Assembly: GCF_040712315.1 (NCBI RefSeq)
Contig: NC_134016.1
Coordinates: 6,870,782 to 6,934,781 of the forward strand
Direction of reading: 5' to 3'
Length of the DNA stretch: 64,000 nucleotides
From: Castanea sativa
Taxonomy: Eukaryota > Streptophyta > Magnoliopsida > Fagales > Fagaceae
The notes below the pieces were generated by a model that was not told the DNA's origin, did no database searches, and worked only from the letters and a program-made list of their open reading frames with translations. Both the position numbers and the translations under genes were made by a program. Below, piece after piece: positions 43,021 to 55,004 of the stretch (positions are counted from its first letter, which is position 1; each line of letters begins with the position of its first letter).

Positions 43021-43558
43021 TTCTTAAATAATACTTGGACTTTTTCTCTAAGAAAAAAAAAGAAAAGCTTTTGCCCATTTACAAAAGCCAACGACATCAT
43101 GCCATCATCTCTACCCCCAGTATCTTCACTTGGACTATAAGTAATCGTAAAACCTTTTGCCACTATCACTAGTCCAAAAACGCATTCAAAAGTGAAATAC
43201 TTTAGCTCCCTTTACTCTCAAACTCTTCTTGATTTATAGTTATTTTTTAGTTTGAGCTTGTTTGCATTCTGCAACATTCGACCTCTTTTCTTCTTCATTC
43301 TCGTACCCAAACAAATTTTACCTGAAGACTGGGCTTCATTTTCTCTCTGCAAAAGGTCAGTTTGAATTAATAATTTCATCCTTCTATTTTTTATCAAGTC
43401 TTTACAATAGAAACGATTTTTGAGTACGTACATAATCCTTATAGGAACCTTGTGAGTTCCACTGGCCTCTTGACTCTAATGTTGTTCTAGAGTCTGTCAA
43501 ATTAAGATAATTAATATTCCATAATCTGTTTCCTAAGTTTTATTTAATGGAGGCTATG
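43021..43558 (+). other. Flank of element A, copy 2
   Basis: From about 43140 it matches 16030-16388, including GAAGACTGGGCTTCATTTTC and the possible splice donor. The part 43021-43139 differs from copy 1, where the (TAA)n-(TTA)n tract lies. No gene. Confidence 0.5.
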
Positions 43559-45258
43559 TGTAAGGTTCTAAAGATTTAGGATTAAATGTTTAGAAATTTA
43601 TTTTGTATGTGTTGGCAAACCGAGAAAAAAACATGTCTAATCTATGTGTTAGTTATTGCTCAAAGATGTGTGTTTCAAGCTTCAAGTTCGAGCTAACTAC
43701 AAAAAGAAGAGTCAGAATCTACCAATCTCAATCGATCGAAAATTAGAATCGAGCAATCGAAAATTGCAGAAATCAGATTCTGCAGATTTTTAAAACAAGG
43801 CCCAAGCCCGGGAAAACGTTTAGGGTTTCAATTCAACTTGTCCACATATCAAAGGGAAACCCTAGCTACATTTTGAAGATCATTGGAAGACTTGTTTACT
43901 ACTCCTTGTGAAATCTGAGAGGTGTTGTACCTTTTAACCACACGAGCATCTACCGAAGCTAGATCTACAATCAAGCATTGGTAGAACCTAATTGATGTTA
44001 AGGACATATTTTATGTAATTTGTTAATCCTTTAACAAAATGCACTTTACTTGTAATTAGGTAGATCTAGGATGGGTTTAGTACTTCAAGAAACAAGAATT
44101 CAAGTTAAGTGTTAAAGCCATTAAGATTTGACCAAGAAACAAGTGAAGAAAGAGCTTTTCACTAAAACTCAACAGAATCCTTTTTATCCAGACTTAATGT
44201 TGAAGCTTAACACAAGCTATTTCAGTCGAGACTTACGAAATCAGAACTTCTAGATCTAATTTTCGGCCTAAGCTGAAATATTTGTATAAGGTTCTTTTTC
44301 TCACAACCCTAGACATATATAAGGATTATTTTAAAGGCCGTCACAAGATAATGCAAAAATAATACATGCAGATAGTGCCCTAGTTCATTATTCTCTCTGA
44401 AGAAGCTACTGTGTCTTTACGCCAAGGGTTTTGTAACCAAGGACTTCCCAATCTTCATTGTTGATGAACTGAAGAACTTTACAACCAATAACTTCTTCAA
44501 GTTACTGAAGTTAGTCACGTACTGGGATCCGTGCATCATTGGTTAGTCATGTATTGGGATTCATGCATTGAAGGGAAATATTGCCGCTACAATATAAGTC
44601 CAATTGAGTATTAGGGTAGGAGTTCAACTGTAGGTTGGTATTTTGGGATAGGCCAAAGGGTTTTGTAAGATTCATTATACTTGTAACTGCTTGTGATTGA
44701 TAATAGTGGATTATTGGGAGTGGTAACCTTAAAATCACCCAGTGGGGTTTTGCCTCAGTGGTTTTCCCCATTTGTAAACAAATCACCTATGTCAAATTTA
44801 TTTTCCTCTGCATTTAGAATAATTGGTGATTTGTATGTGCTACCACGCTATTGCTACCACGCTATTGTATGTAATTGAACCTAATTAATTAACTTGGGTA
44901 ATTAATTAATTAATTGCAAGGGTTCAATTCATTTTAACCCAATAGTTGCTACTACGAAGATCAACAAGTGAAGGTGATCTGAAACCTATGAGTGGAATCT
45001 CAAAGTCACAAGTGTGGGTGCTTGTATTGCAATAAGTCCAAGAAGAGAAAGAGTTTGTGGATTTGGAGCTTCCACGTGGTCATGTCAATATCTTACTAAT
45101 TGAGGTAGCAATAGATTTAGGGTTAAATATGATTCTAAAAACATCTATTCTCTTATAGCAAATTTGTTTTACCTTGAGGATTGCTAGGTCAAATCCTTCC
45201 CAGTTTTTACCTTCAGATTGATCGTTTCATTAGTTTTCCTAGGTCATCATATCGTGAT
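43559..45258 (+). repeat. 5' LTR of element A copy 2, interrupted and truncated
   Basis: Starts TGTAAGGTTCTAAAG. Split at 43994 by a family B/D-like LTR, it resumes at 44949 (CTACTACGAAGATC) and stops at ATATCGTGATGTT (45248-45260). The following 10 bases to the LTR end, known from copy 1, are lost with the primer site. Confidence 0.88.
43995..44943 (+). mobile_element. Solo LTR, family B/D-like, in the 5' LTR of element A
   Basis: About 949 bases from ATGTTAAGGACATATTTT to CATTTTAACCCAAT. Flanking AATTG (43990-43994) and AGTTG (44944-44948) are a probable 5-base duplication with one change. The empty site is in copy 1 near 16828. It lacks any internal region. Confidence 0.8.
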
Positions 45259-45261
45259 GTT

Positions 45262-45304
45262 TTGTCAAAGGATTAGCCAATTACATAAAATATGTCCTTA
45301 ACAG
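45262..45304 (-). mobile_element. 43-base LTR fragment as junction filler
   Basis: TTTGTCAAAGGATTAGCC through TGTCCTTAACAG matches the extreme end of the B/D family LTRs (compare 25540-25585). It sits exactly where copy 2 has lost about 270 bases of copy 1 (17134-17405). Confidence 0.8.
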
Positions 45305-45599
45305 TTAGGATGAAAGCCTTCTTAAAATCTATTGATGAGAGAGTATGGCTCTCTATTGAAAACGGTTGGGAAATACCAACCACTGCTATTATGAATGGAC
45401 AACTGCCCAAAAAGAAGCAGCAAGCTTTAACAGTAAGGCTATGAATGCAATATTCAATGTTGTTTCTATGGGAGAATTCAAGAGGATCTCTAATGTGGAG
45501 ATTGCTCACATTGCATGGAACATCTTGTAACTGGTGCATGAGGGTACTAAGGCAGTAAAAATCAATAAACTGTAGCAGTTAACCTCTAGATTTGAAATC

Positions 45600-46626
45600 T
45601 GTAAAGTTGTGATTTCCAACTAGCCTTTGTTGGCTTTAATTCTGGGCCAAATTTGGTTATAAATCAATCAATCATTTCCCTGTATTTATGTGAGTTTAAT
45701 TATAAGGGATGAGTGTGAGAGATTGGTGAAGAATCAAGCTTGCTAAGAAGATCTGTGCAGTTCACGACTAGCTTGCAAGAATCTAGCGAGTAAAGCAACC
45801 TGCAAAAAGGCCAAAAGTGAATCACATGACTAGAAGCTGAAAAGTCATGCTAGCCTGTCATTTCTAGTACTTCGTAAGAAAGGCCATCTCACGAGGTACC
45901 AGCAAAACTCTTTGTTGGGAAAAATGAAAAGTGTTTTACCAAATTCTTTACACAAAATTGTAAGGAGTGCTTTTTAGAGAGAAAACCTTAGCAAAACACT
46001 TGAGAGTTAGAGATTGTCATACCCACAATCATCTACAAAATTTCTCTTGGTTTTTCTCTACTCCTACCTCTCTATATATACATCATTGAGAGGTACTTAG
46101 CTCAAACACTTACCTCACCCATTTTGAGTATTGAGAGAAGTTTTGGTGCCTTTGGGAAGTATTGGAAGAAGCCATTGAGTGGCGGATGCAATTGAGTGAA
46201 ATTGCAGGTCCGAAAAACTAGTAAAGTCAAGACTCCGAGAAGTTCGTTGGTACCAATAGCTTGGAGGGCTCAAGTACATTGGGTAGATTTGGCTTGGAGG
46301 GTCTTTTTGATATTCGTGTACTCCAACTTATACACTGGTGGATCAATTTCGACTTAGAGGGTTGCGGAGAGTTTTTTGCCAAGTTCTTCGGTTTTCTCTT
46401 CGATAACACGTCTTGGTGTTATCTTGTGCTTGCATCTCTTACTCTTTAAGCTTTACGTTTATTGCTTATTATGGTTTGCTTATGGCTTAGAGTAGTGTTA
46501 CCAATTTATTGTGCTTCATTTACTCTTGTTCCGCACTTAGATAAGTTAGAGTAAAAGTAAGTAAGTTGTAATTTAAAATTGGGGGTCTAAACAAGCATTA
46601 GTGTTTTCACACTAATTGAGCTTTCA
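45600..46626 (+). mobile_element. Solo LTR of the element C family in gag, copy 2
   Basis: 1027 bases from TGTAAAGTTGTGATTTCC to ATTGAGCTTTCA. The right duplication is AAAGC (46627-46631). The left is AAATC (45595-45599), one base changed from the AAAGC still present in copy 1. Includes a CGAG/CACGAG motif region at 45760-45900 that copy 1 has deleted. Shared position proves that it predates the segmental duplication. Confidence 0.94.
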
Positions 46627-47997
46627 AAAGCATTAGAATGTCTAATGATGAGTCTTTTGATGAATTTTATGCTAAGTTGAATGATATTGTTAATTCTACT
46701 TTTTAACTTAGAGTGAAGTTTATGATCAACATAAAATTGTTAGGAAAATTCTTAGATCATTAACTGAGGACTTTAGACCCAAAGTGACTACCATAACTAA
46801 AAGTAAAGATGTGGACTCCATTCCTATAGATGAAGTTGTAGGATCTCTTCAATCCTATGAGTTTGACTTACCCATAACTAACAAATCAAAATCAATGGCT
46901 TTAAACTCTATTGATGATGTTGATGATTGTGGATTTGATAATGAACTCTCATCTACTGAGATTGCTTATCTTGCCAAGAACTTTAGAAACTTTCTGAGAA
47001 ATAATAATAGAAGGGCAAGAAATAGAAACAATGTTGACCCGAAGAATATGAAGAAGAATGATACAGCTAAAAATAACAATTCTGAAAAATCAAAAGATAA
47101 AGTTGTTCAATCTTATAACAACTCTTTAGGCCAACAGTGTTTTGGCTATCAAGGGAAAGGTCATCTAAAATTAGAATGTCCCACATTGTTGAGATCTAAA
47201 AGAAAAGTTATGGCTGTTACCCTAAGTGATGATGAAGTTTTCGATCATGAGTCTAAAAGTGTTCAAGAAGGAAATTCCATGGCTTTCATTGCTACTGCTG
47301 CAGTAAGTGAAACTAGGATTGTTAATGAGAACTCTTCTAATGGGGAACTCTTTGAGAATGCTAACTTGTAAGAGGCTTATAACAAGCTTTGCATGATTGC
47401 AACAAAGGATGCCATGAGTGTTGATCTAGGGTTGGAAAGATAAACACTCTTGAACAAGAGAAGAAAAAATTGTTGTTGAAACTGTTTGATGCTAAGGAAC
47501 TCTTAAATTCTATTAAGATTGAGAACATGTCCTTGATTGAAAAAGTTAAAAGTTTAGGATTTGAATTATCTATTGCTAGAGAACAACTGGATAGGACTTC
47601 TACTCCTAAACTGGATGATATGCTAAATGTTCAAAAAAAATTTTGATAAGATAGGGTTAGGGTTTGTTGAGAGTGTTTCTACTTCTATTGTTCATCCTTT
47701 TAAGTTTGTACTTGCTACATCTAATCCTTTACTTGAAGTTAAGGTACCTAAGGTAGAAGTTCTAGCATCTAGAAGAACTAGGGTAGATCTAAGTGAGTCA
47801 AAACCTAAGAATCCCAATCATCCTGGAAGCAAGAAACAACACAAACTTGAGTGATTTTTTTATTTTTGTGGTGGAGCTGAGCATACATGCCCAAATTGTT
47901 TTAAGCTGCAAGCTTCAAAGCAAGCATCCAAACAAAAAATATTTGTGTCAAAAGCACAAGATCCTATGGCACTTATTCATGAATTGGTAAAGATTCT

Positions 47998-48997
47998 TGT
48001 TAGGACATATGTGATTGGATGTTAGGAACATATGTCAACATTTTATGTATTGGCTAATCTTCTGACAAAATGCAGTTACCTGTATTTGGATAGATCTAGG
48101 ATGTGTTTAATACTTGAAGAAACAAGGTTTCAAGTTCAAGTGTTAAAGCCATGCAAGTTTGTCTAAGAATCAAGTGAGAAAGTGTTGGATTTTAAAGCTC
48201 AATAGTTAGTATCTATCGAGATTTAAAAGATGCTGAAGCCCGTGGCTCGACAACTAGCTCGATAGATGGCTATCTATCAAGGTTTATGAAACTCAGTTTT
48301 TCAGGACTGTTTTTCATCCAATCCGTGAGTATTTGTTTGGGCTTTCTTTTCTTACAACCCAAAACATATATAAGGATTATTGTAAGGGATGTATCAGGTT
48401 GTAAAGCCAAGAGAACAATTGCACAAGAGCATAATTCCTCAAGTGTGACCAGTAAATCTAGTTTGCTCTAGTTCTTGAAGAAGCTGCTGTGTTTGTACAC
48501 CGTAAGGTTTTGTGACCAAGAAACTTCATGATCTTCATCGGTTGATGAATAGAAGAACTTTGTATCCAACATCCTTCCCAAGTTGGTGATAAAGTCGCAT
48601 ACTGGAATCCGCGCATCTTTTGGTTAGTCACATACTGGGAGTCATGCAATACAAGGAGAGATTGTCACTACATAACAAGTCCAATTGGGTATTGGGGTAA
48701 GGGTTCAACTGTAGGTTGGTACAAGGTACTGGGATTCCTTTATTTGTAACTGCTTGTTTTGATAATAATAAATTCTCTTGAGTGGTGACCTTAAAATCAC
48801 CCGGTGAGGTTTTTGCCGTGTAGGTTTTCCCCATTCATAAACAAATCACCGTATCATTTAATTTTCGCTGCACATTTAGTTATTTGGTGATTTGTTTGTG
48901 CTGCCACGCTCATTGCATGTAATTGAATTTAATCAATTCACTTGGCTAATTAATGGGTTAATTCATCACAAGGGGTCAATACATTTTATGCCTATCA
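47998..48997 (+). mobile_element. Solo LTR, family B, copy 2 only
   Basis: 1000 bases from TGTTAGGACATATGTG to TTTTATGCCTATCA, flanked by ATTCT (47993-47997) and GTTCT (48998-49002). The empty site in copy 1 reads AAAGGTTCTTAACC (about 19925-19938). The orientation is opposite to the copies at 21422 and 23904. Confidence 0.92.
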
Positions 48998-49110
48998 GTT
49001 CTTAACCTTTATGCCAACACAGGAGTAGAATTCAGGACTAATTCAACTAGAAACTCCAATTCCAAGTCTGCATCTAAGAGAGTGTGGATGAAAAAGACTC
49101 CATCTCAGTG

Positions 49111-50414
49111 AGTCTGTCTTACATGGTCCTTGTGCTAATTCTTTCAATCTCTTGTGACCAAAATGTTTTTTATTAGGATTTGCATTTGCATTACATTCAT
49201 AAATTTCATTCTAGGTTTTTTTATGATGTTTTTAAGTTTTTCTTTAAAAAAAAAAAATTGGTTTGTATTACACATCTTCAAGTGTGTAATTGAGGTTGGC
49301 CTATGAAATTTTCATTTCATGACTATGTACCTTGTTTAGCTTGAATGAGCTGTTTTTCTGCACTTTGTTAGTTTGTGCTATGTAGTTCTTATATTGTGTG
49401 AGTTGTTTATGATTTTTAATCACATGCTCTTAATTTTGAAGTCACATTCTTTTGATTGTAAGGACTAAAATATCCTTAGAGAAATGCATAAATAATCATC
49501 TCACCACTGTTACTCGCCAATCATTAAACGGGGTGTTAATTATGAAAAGTATGTGAAAATTAAAAAAAAACAAAAAAAAAAATGAAAGCAAACAAAAAGG
49601 CATCAAAAGAAAAAGAATAAAAGAAAATTTTTTTCACATTATTACAAGCGTGTTTACTAGGAGATGTGGAAGTTATATGATGTAACTCTTCAAGTGATAG
49701 TCACTTTCAAACTTTTGTGATTAATAATGTAGAAATTGTGCTTATTTTCCATCTACATATCATCTTTTTAGGTATCTCATACACTTACTAGTTGGACACA
49801 CCACAAGCAAATCTTTGTTAAACTCTGTACATGTGATTGTGTGTTAATTTTTGTGGCCATCTAAAATTTTACTTCTTGAAATTTTTTAATACTTTTTGGG
49901 GGGTGTGAGGTAAGAATTTTGTGAAGAATTTTTTTTTTTTTTTTTTTTTTGAAGCTTGATAAAAAAAATTTGAAGGGAAAGAATTTTTGAAAACATTTGG
50001 AATCTTTAACTTGCATCTCATATCATAAATACCTATTTCACAAATGTTTTTGCAAAAAATTCCCAAGTTTTCAAAATTTTCTGATTTTTCAGGACTCAAT
50101 CGATTGAACCTGTTTTTTGACCGATCGAGGGAAAAAAAAAACCAGTTTTAAGGCTGAAACTCTCGAGTTGCCTCGATTCCGCACTTGATTCCTCTCGAAC
50201 AGTTGAATTTGATTTTAAGTGTTTTTTGATTACTAGCTCAATTCCTCCCGACCGATCAAAAATCCTTTAGTTTTTGTTGAAAACAAATAGGAATCATATC
50301 ATATGTTTTTCAGTGATTTGTCTTCTTTTTCAATCCCTCTCTCAATTCCTTTCACTCAATTTTTTTTTTCTTTTTCTGAGTCAAAGCTTCAAGGGTTTTC
50401 TTCCTCAACATCTA
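49111..50414 (+). other. Non-coding region and env-like leader of element A, copy 2
   Basis: Collinear with 20042-21400. The T run at 49931-49950 is longer than in copy 1. The motif cluster is at 50095-50280 (ACTCAATCGATTGAACC, GACCGATCGAGG, CCGACCGATCAAAAATCC). A pyrimidine-rich leader (CAATCCCTCTCTCAATTCC) follows and ends at a splice donor, CATCTA/GTAAGA. Confidence 0.6.
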
Positions 50415-50972
50415 GTAAGATTCTTTTAACCCTTCTTTTTGTTTACATTACATGCATTCATGCATTTTCATCAAAATCTTTCAAATTTTCAAACTAAATA
50501 AATTTTGGGATTTTTGATGATTTTGAGTGTTTTAATCCAATTTGTTGAATGGGTTTTTGTTCATGCATCATTTAAACATGATTCTCATGCTTTAATTTCA
50601 AAATTTTCATGATTTTTTAAAAAATTCAAAATTAGGGTTTATGTGTTCTTGAGGATTTTGGGCGAAATTGATTGAAATTGGATTATGATATTGTTTAATT
50701 GTGTGATTATACCATGTTTTATACTTGTTGTGTTGTTCAATTGATCAATACAAGAATTTTGAAAATTAGAGTTTTCAAAATTGGGGATTTTGCTAAATTC
50801 CTAATTTTCTTGGTCAATTTTCAAAATTGAGATAATTAAAATTGAATTTTTTTTTTTAGAGCATTAGATCATGCATCATATAGGTTTTAAAACTTCGTGT
50901 TATCTTGTGCTATAACTCTATCTGATACAGTTTGCCCTTGGTTTTTGTTTTTGTTTTTCTTAAAACCTTTAG
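50415..50972 (+). promoter_or_regulatory. Predicted leader intron of the env-like gene, copy 2
   Basis: Donor GTAAGA at 50415-50420 and acceptor AAACCTTTAG ending 50972, 558 bases and T-rich, as plant introns are. The ATG follows two bases after the acceptor. Element C has an equivalent intron of 634 bases at the same place relative to its ORF. Confidence 0.55.
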
Positions 50973-50974
50973 AC

Positions 50975-51772
50975 ATGGCTCCTAAGGTTGGTAGAAAATT
51001 TAAAACCAAAGTCAATAGAACCTCTGCATCTTCTACTGCCCCCTCTCAGGTTGATAGGGTTAGGTTTCTTTTAGCCAAGTCTGAGGAAATTTTTAAGACC
51101 TTAACCTAGTTTAGGTCTATTTGGGAAGAAAGACAAATTGTCCTAGATGAGTTAGATCCTTCCATTCACAAGAATCTAGTGTCTAAGAATTGCGTATCCT
51201 TGTGTGATGTCTCTGATCCTACTCCTGTTGCCTTGATTAGAGAGTTCTACTCAAACCTCTCGGTTTATTCTGAGGCTACAGGTGGTCATTATTTGACTAC
51301 TTGGATTAGAGGTAAAGAGTTTAGGATTACTAAACATGTAGTTTCTAACGCTCTAAGTGTACCTTTGGTTCGTAAACCCACGTATCCATACGCTATGTTT
51401 CCTCCTATAAATGATATAATTTCTTTACTTTGTGGAAGATCAGTTACTTAGGGTTCTGAACCAAGGATAAACTCATGTGAGCTTACTGAGCTTAACTATC
51501 TTTACTTAAGGATAGCCTGGCATAATATCTTCTCTATCTCTCATGTTCACACCATTCCTATAGACAGGTGTGCTTTTCTCTATGCCTTCATTACAGATAA
51601 ATCTATGTGTTTCCCTTCCCTATTCATTTAGACCATTGTTGATATTTATAGGAGTATGTCCAAAGCACAAAAGTTGTTCTTTCCTATGTTTATATATAGG
51701 GTGTTGAACTTTCTAGGGTTAACAAACTTTCTTGCTCTAGAGTTAGTTCATATCATTGCCCCTATAGGATAG
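50975..51772 (+). pseudogene. Env-like / putative plant transposon protein ORF, copy 2
   Basis: Same protein as 22902, uninterrupted by insertions but with in-frame stops after IFKTLT (about 51107), after LLCGRSVT (about 51449) and near 51629. It keeps IREFYSNLSVYSEATGG, TWIRGKEFRITKHVV, NYLYLRIAWHNIF and CAFLYAFI. It runs past the copy 1 stop with KAQKLFFPMFIYRVLNF and the hydrophobic LVHIIAPIG end at about 51770. So the family protein is about 265 residues. The frame is constant throughout. Confidence 0.75.
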
Positions 51773-52217
51773 ATTTTTAAAACTTTCTTGTGTTGCCTTT
51801 GGCAATACATAACCAAAGGGGGAGTAGGATAATTTTGTATTTAGGGGATAGCAGAGAGATTTTGTATTTAGGGGGAGTTTTTATGACTTTTTAGGGAGTT
51901 TTTATTTGTTTTGATATAATTTGATGTATTTTTGTTGATGTGGTTGTATATATTTTATTTCAACTGTTCTTGTTTCACAAACATTGATGTGATTCTTGAT
52001 TATGATAGTTATTGATGATGAGTTTATTCATTATGATATTACTGTCTCTCTTTATATGTTTTGTGAATTAAAGATCAAATTTTTACTTTGGTTTTGTATT
52101 GTATTTTCCACACATGCGTTTATGGTTTGCTTTCAGTGTTTCAGGAATGTACAAGTTAATTCTTTCAATAGCTACTGTCTATATTAGCAGCTAATAGTAA
52201 GTAGTTGTGATAGAATT
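51773..52217 (+). other. 3' untranslated part of element A, copy 2
   Basis: Matches 25672-26118, including TATGATAGTTATTGATGATG. It ends at GATAGAATT, the target of element C. Confidence 0.7.
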
Positions 52218-53282
52218 TGGAAACTTGGATTTGTACAAAAACACAAGAGCTTGTTTAGACCCCTAATTAAAAATCCGGCTAGATAGCTTTTACTCTAACT
52301 TATACAAAGTGTGGAACAATAGTAAATAAGTGCAAAGAACCATTATCACTACCCTAAGTCATATTCATCCATTATTAACAATAAAATGAAAGCTTAAAAA
52401 GTAGGGAAGAGAGATGCAAACACAAGATAACACCAAGACGTGTTATCGAAGAGGAAATTGAAGAACTCGGCAAAAAATCTCTCCGCGACCCTCCAAGTCA
52501 AAATTGAACCACTAGAGAATAAAGTTGGAGTACATGAATAACAAAAGACCCTCCAAGCCTAGTCTACCCTATGTACTTGTGCCCTCCAAACTCCTGCTAC
52601 CAATTGACTTCTCGGAGCATTGTATTCTCTACCTCTAGATCCCATAATTCAGCCCGATTGCATCTACCAATGAATGGCTCCTTCCAATGCTTCCCAGTAA
52701 CACCAAAATTTCACTTTACACTCAGGATGGATGTTGTAAGTGTTTGGACTATCAACCTCTTAACGATATAGAGATAGAGAGGTAGGAGTTAAGGAAAACC
52801 ACAAGGAAATGTGTTGATGATTGTAGGTATGACAATATCTAACTCTCAACTATATTTTCTAGAGTTTTCTCTCTGAAAAGCACTCCTAACAATTTATGGG
52901 CAATGAGGGTATATGTAGTGTAGGTAAAGACATGGTAAAGTAAAACATAACTTTTTGCCAAACAGAGAGTTTCGTTAGACCTACGCGTGTTGGCCTTACC
53001 CGCGAGACACTCGCGAAAGATACAGCCTGGCATGACTCTTCATCTTCCAATCATGTTCTCTACATGTGGCTCTTTTCGCAAGTAAGCTACTCGCAAGACA
53101 GTCGCAAGCCAGTCACGAAATCCACTTGTACATCCTTTGAAGCTTGAGTCTTCACCGATCTCTCCCACTCATCCCTTACAATTAATCCCACATATATACA
53201 GGGAAAATGATTGAAGAAATTACAATCAAATTTGACACAAAATTAAAGCCGACACAATATAGTTGGAAATCACAACTTTACA
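52218..53282 (-). repeat. 3' LTR of element C
   Basis: 1065 bases, in window orientation TGGAAACTTGGATTTG to CACAACTTTACA. Contains a cluster of TCGCGA-type words (CGCGAGACACTCGCGAAAG, TCGCAAGTAAGC, GACAGTCGCAAGCC) at 52983-53115. It differs from 59948-61021 at many sites, so the insertion is not recent. Confidence 0.93.
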
Positions 53283-53296
53283 ATCTCCCCTTTTGG
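53283..53296 (-). promoter_or_regulatory. Polypurine tract of element C
   Basis: On the minus strand GCCAAAAGGGGAGATT lies directly before the 3' LTR; it primes plus-strand DNA. It is very like the tract of element A (AAAGGGGGAGAT). Confidence 0.88.
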
Positions 53297-53921
53297 CTAT
53301 TCCATGACAAAACTCCTAAACAGACTCTAGACTTAAACGTGAGTTTGGGAACATAGGCAAAACTCACTCACACCTAATTCTAGAAGCTGTGAAGCACTTG
53401 CACTGTATACACCTATACCCCGAAACACTTGCACATACAACAAACTTTCATTAAGCTCACAACAAGTAGAACACAAGGTACGTGTAAGGAACAAGTAAAA
53501 TGCGATCAAGATACCAAAATAAATGTAAGCTATAATGCATAACTTGATCAAACATGAACAGTCATTAAGAAATGACCACAATAAACATTTATCAAGTAAA
53601 TGATAGAGCAATGCTAAAATCAATTGCATGTCCAACAAACACATGATGCATTAAAGAAACTACGGCTATAAGCAATAGAAGGCAATAAGCATCAACAAAT
53701 GGCTAACAACGAAGGTACAAAATAGTGCTAAAGAAAACTAAGTCTAAAACTAAAGTACTTGAAAGCCTTAAATGAAAGTATAGTAAATATCCAAAAGCTA
53801 TAAAAACTTAAAGTAAACTAGAAACCACCAAAATAAACCAATGTATACTAAAAATATGCTCCCCCTCAAGCTGTACTCCCCTTCAAACTACTCCCCCTTT
53901 TGAACGAAATGGCCAAAGACA

Positions 53922-54369
53922 CTAGAATGCATTGGACTCTGAATCTGACTCTGGCTCCGGCTCCGGCTCCGGTTCCGATTTCCTCATCATGTCATCAATC
54001 TGAGATGAGAGGGCAGTGATCTGGCCTTCAATGTATGTGAATTGAGATGTGGAGTGGCTGATATGGGAAGCTAGCATTACATGCAACTCTTCAACCCTTC
54101 CACAATGGCATGGTGAAGAATTCTCAAATGACATCTTCATATACATTGCCCATTGGATTTAGCAACTTTTTCCATGTTCTTTCTTTGAACACTTCTAGAA
54201 TGAAAGTGTCCTTTAGGGACTCTAAGTCCACAATCCTCTCTAGAATGATTGGGGCCCTTTTGTAGTGATCATTGAAGGCCATATTAGAATCATCATTCCG
54301 GAACAAATCCCAGGAGGTGTGGGGACACTTTGAAGGCTTCTTTATGGCCTTTTTCTTAATAGGAGACAT
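53922..54369 (-). pseudogene. Env-like ORF of element C, internally deleted
   Basis: Starts at ATG 54369, immediately after a 3' splice site (TTGTTTTACAG). It reads MSPIKKKAIKKPSKC, then RAPIILERIVDLESLKDTFI and FKERTWKKLLNPMGNVYEDVI to a stop (CGA to TGA) at 54126. The central domain is deleted. In another frame the C-terminal tail follows (HVMLASHISHSTSQFTYIEG, QITALSSQIDDMMRK), ending in an acidic run SEPEPEPEPESDSESNAF. The position and N-terminal style match the element A ORF, though the sequences are distant. The role is unknown. An alternative start 18 codons upstream would lie within the intron. Confidence 0.6.
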
Positions 54370-55003
54370 CTGTAAAACAAGCACACATACAAAGAAATAA
54401 AGACAGACACAAACAGGAAACAAACTTGATTAGATATAAGTTAGTCAATAAAAACGAGCAAAAGGTCCTAAAAAGCATAAAGAGAAACAAAAGAAGTCAC
54501 AAGACCATGTTTTAAGTGCTAAAATTCTAACAAGACTTGCCTAGCATGGGTGAAATGCAAAACATGTCAAGTGATCAAGTGTGTGTATGGTGTGCATGTG
54601 AGATGCATGACAAGGCACTCATGGGCAAAGTGTGTGAAACACAATCAATGTTTAAAACATGTTAAGAATGTAAAAACATAGAAATCCCCAAAAATTAGTA
54701 CTCATTAGAGTCCAAAACAATGAGAAAATGTCATTTGGGCATTTCATCAAACACTTAGAGTGCATACAAACCACTAACATGTAAAACAATGCATGAACAT
54801 GATGAAAACTTGCCTAAATACATGTTAAAATGCCACTTATGGCCAACACAAACACAATGGGACAAATCTCAATCAAGAAAAATATAAAATTTTGCAAGAA
54901 AAGTAAGTTTTCCCAACCCTTTTCAAAAATAACCCAACCCTAGAAATCCTAGAATCTAAGACTTAATCTAAGGAATCAAGAGTGAAAAAGTGTTAAAACA
55001 TAC
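54370..55003 (-). promoter_or_regulatory. Predicted leader intron of the element C env-like gene
   Basis: On the minus strand the donor is CATCTAAG/GTATGTTTT (exon ends 55004) and the acceptor GCTTGTTTTACAG (ends 54370), directly before ATG. The 634-base intron is A- and T-rich. The leader upstream reads CCTCCTCAACCCAAAACAC and TTTCTCTCAAAATCTC, like the pyrimidine-rich leader of element A. Confidence 0.6.
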
Positions 55004-55004
55004 C

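Larger units (their letters stand above)
45305..49110 (+). pseudogene. Element A gag, broken, copy 2
   Basis: Lacks the true start. Begins at KAFLKSIDERVWLS, frameshifts soon after (near 45392), is split by solo LTR C (45600-46626) and resumes at MSNDESFDEFYAKLND. The longest open stretch (46784-47371) holds DSIPIDEVVGSLQSYEFDL and the first knuckle CFGYQGKGHLKLEC (47138-47179, second Cys changed to Tyr). A stop follows at 47369. A coiled-coil part and the second knuckle FYFCGGAEHTCPNC (about 47858-47903, first Cys changed to Phe, preceded by a stop) come next. A solo LTR B then interrupts (47998-48997) before the last segment RVWMKKTPSQ. The lesions differ from copy 1 almost everywhere. Confidence 0.87.

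Noticed and set aside
53333..53644. 103-codon minus-strand frame with hydrophobic stretches
   Set aside because: It lies in the 3' untranslated part of element C, after the env-like ORF; no conserved motif and no counterpart in element A.
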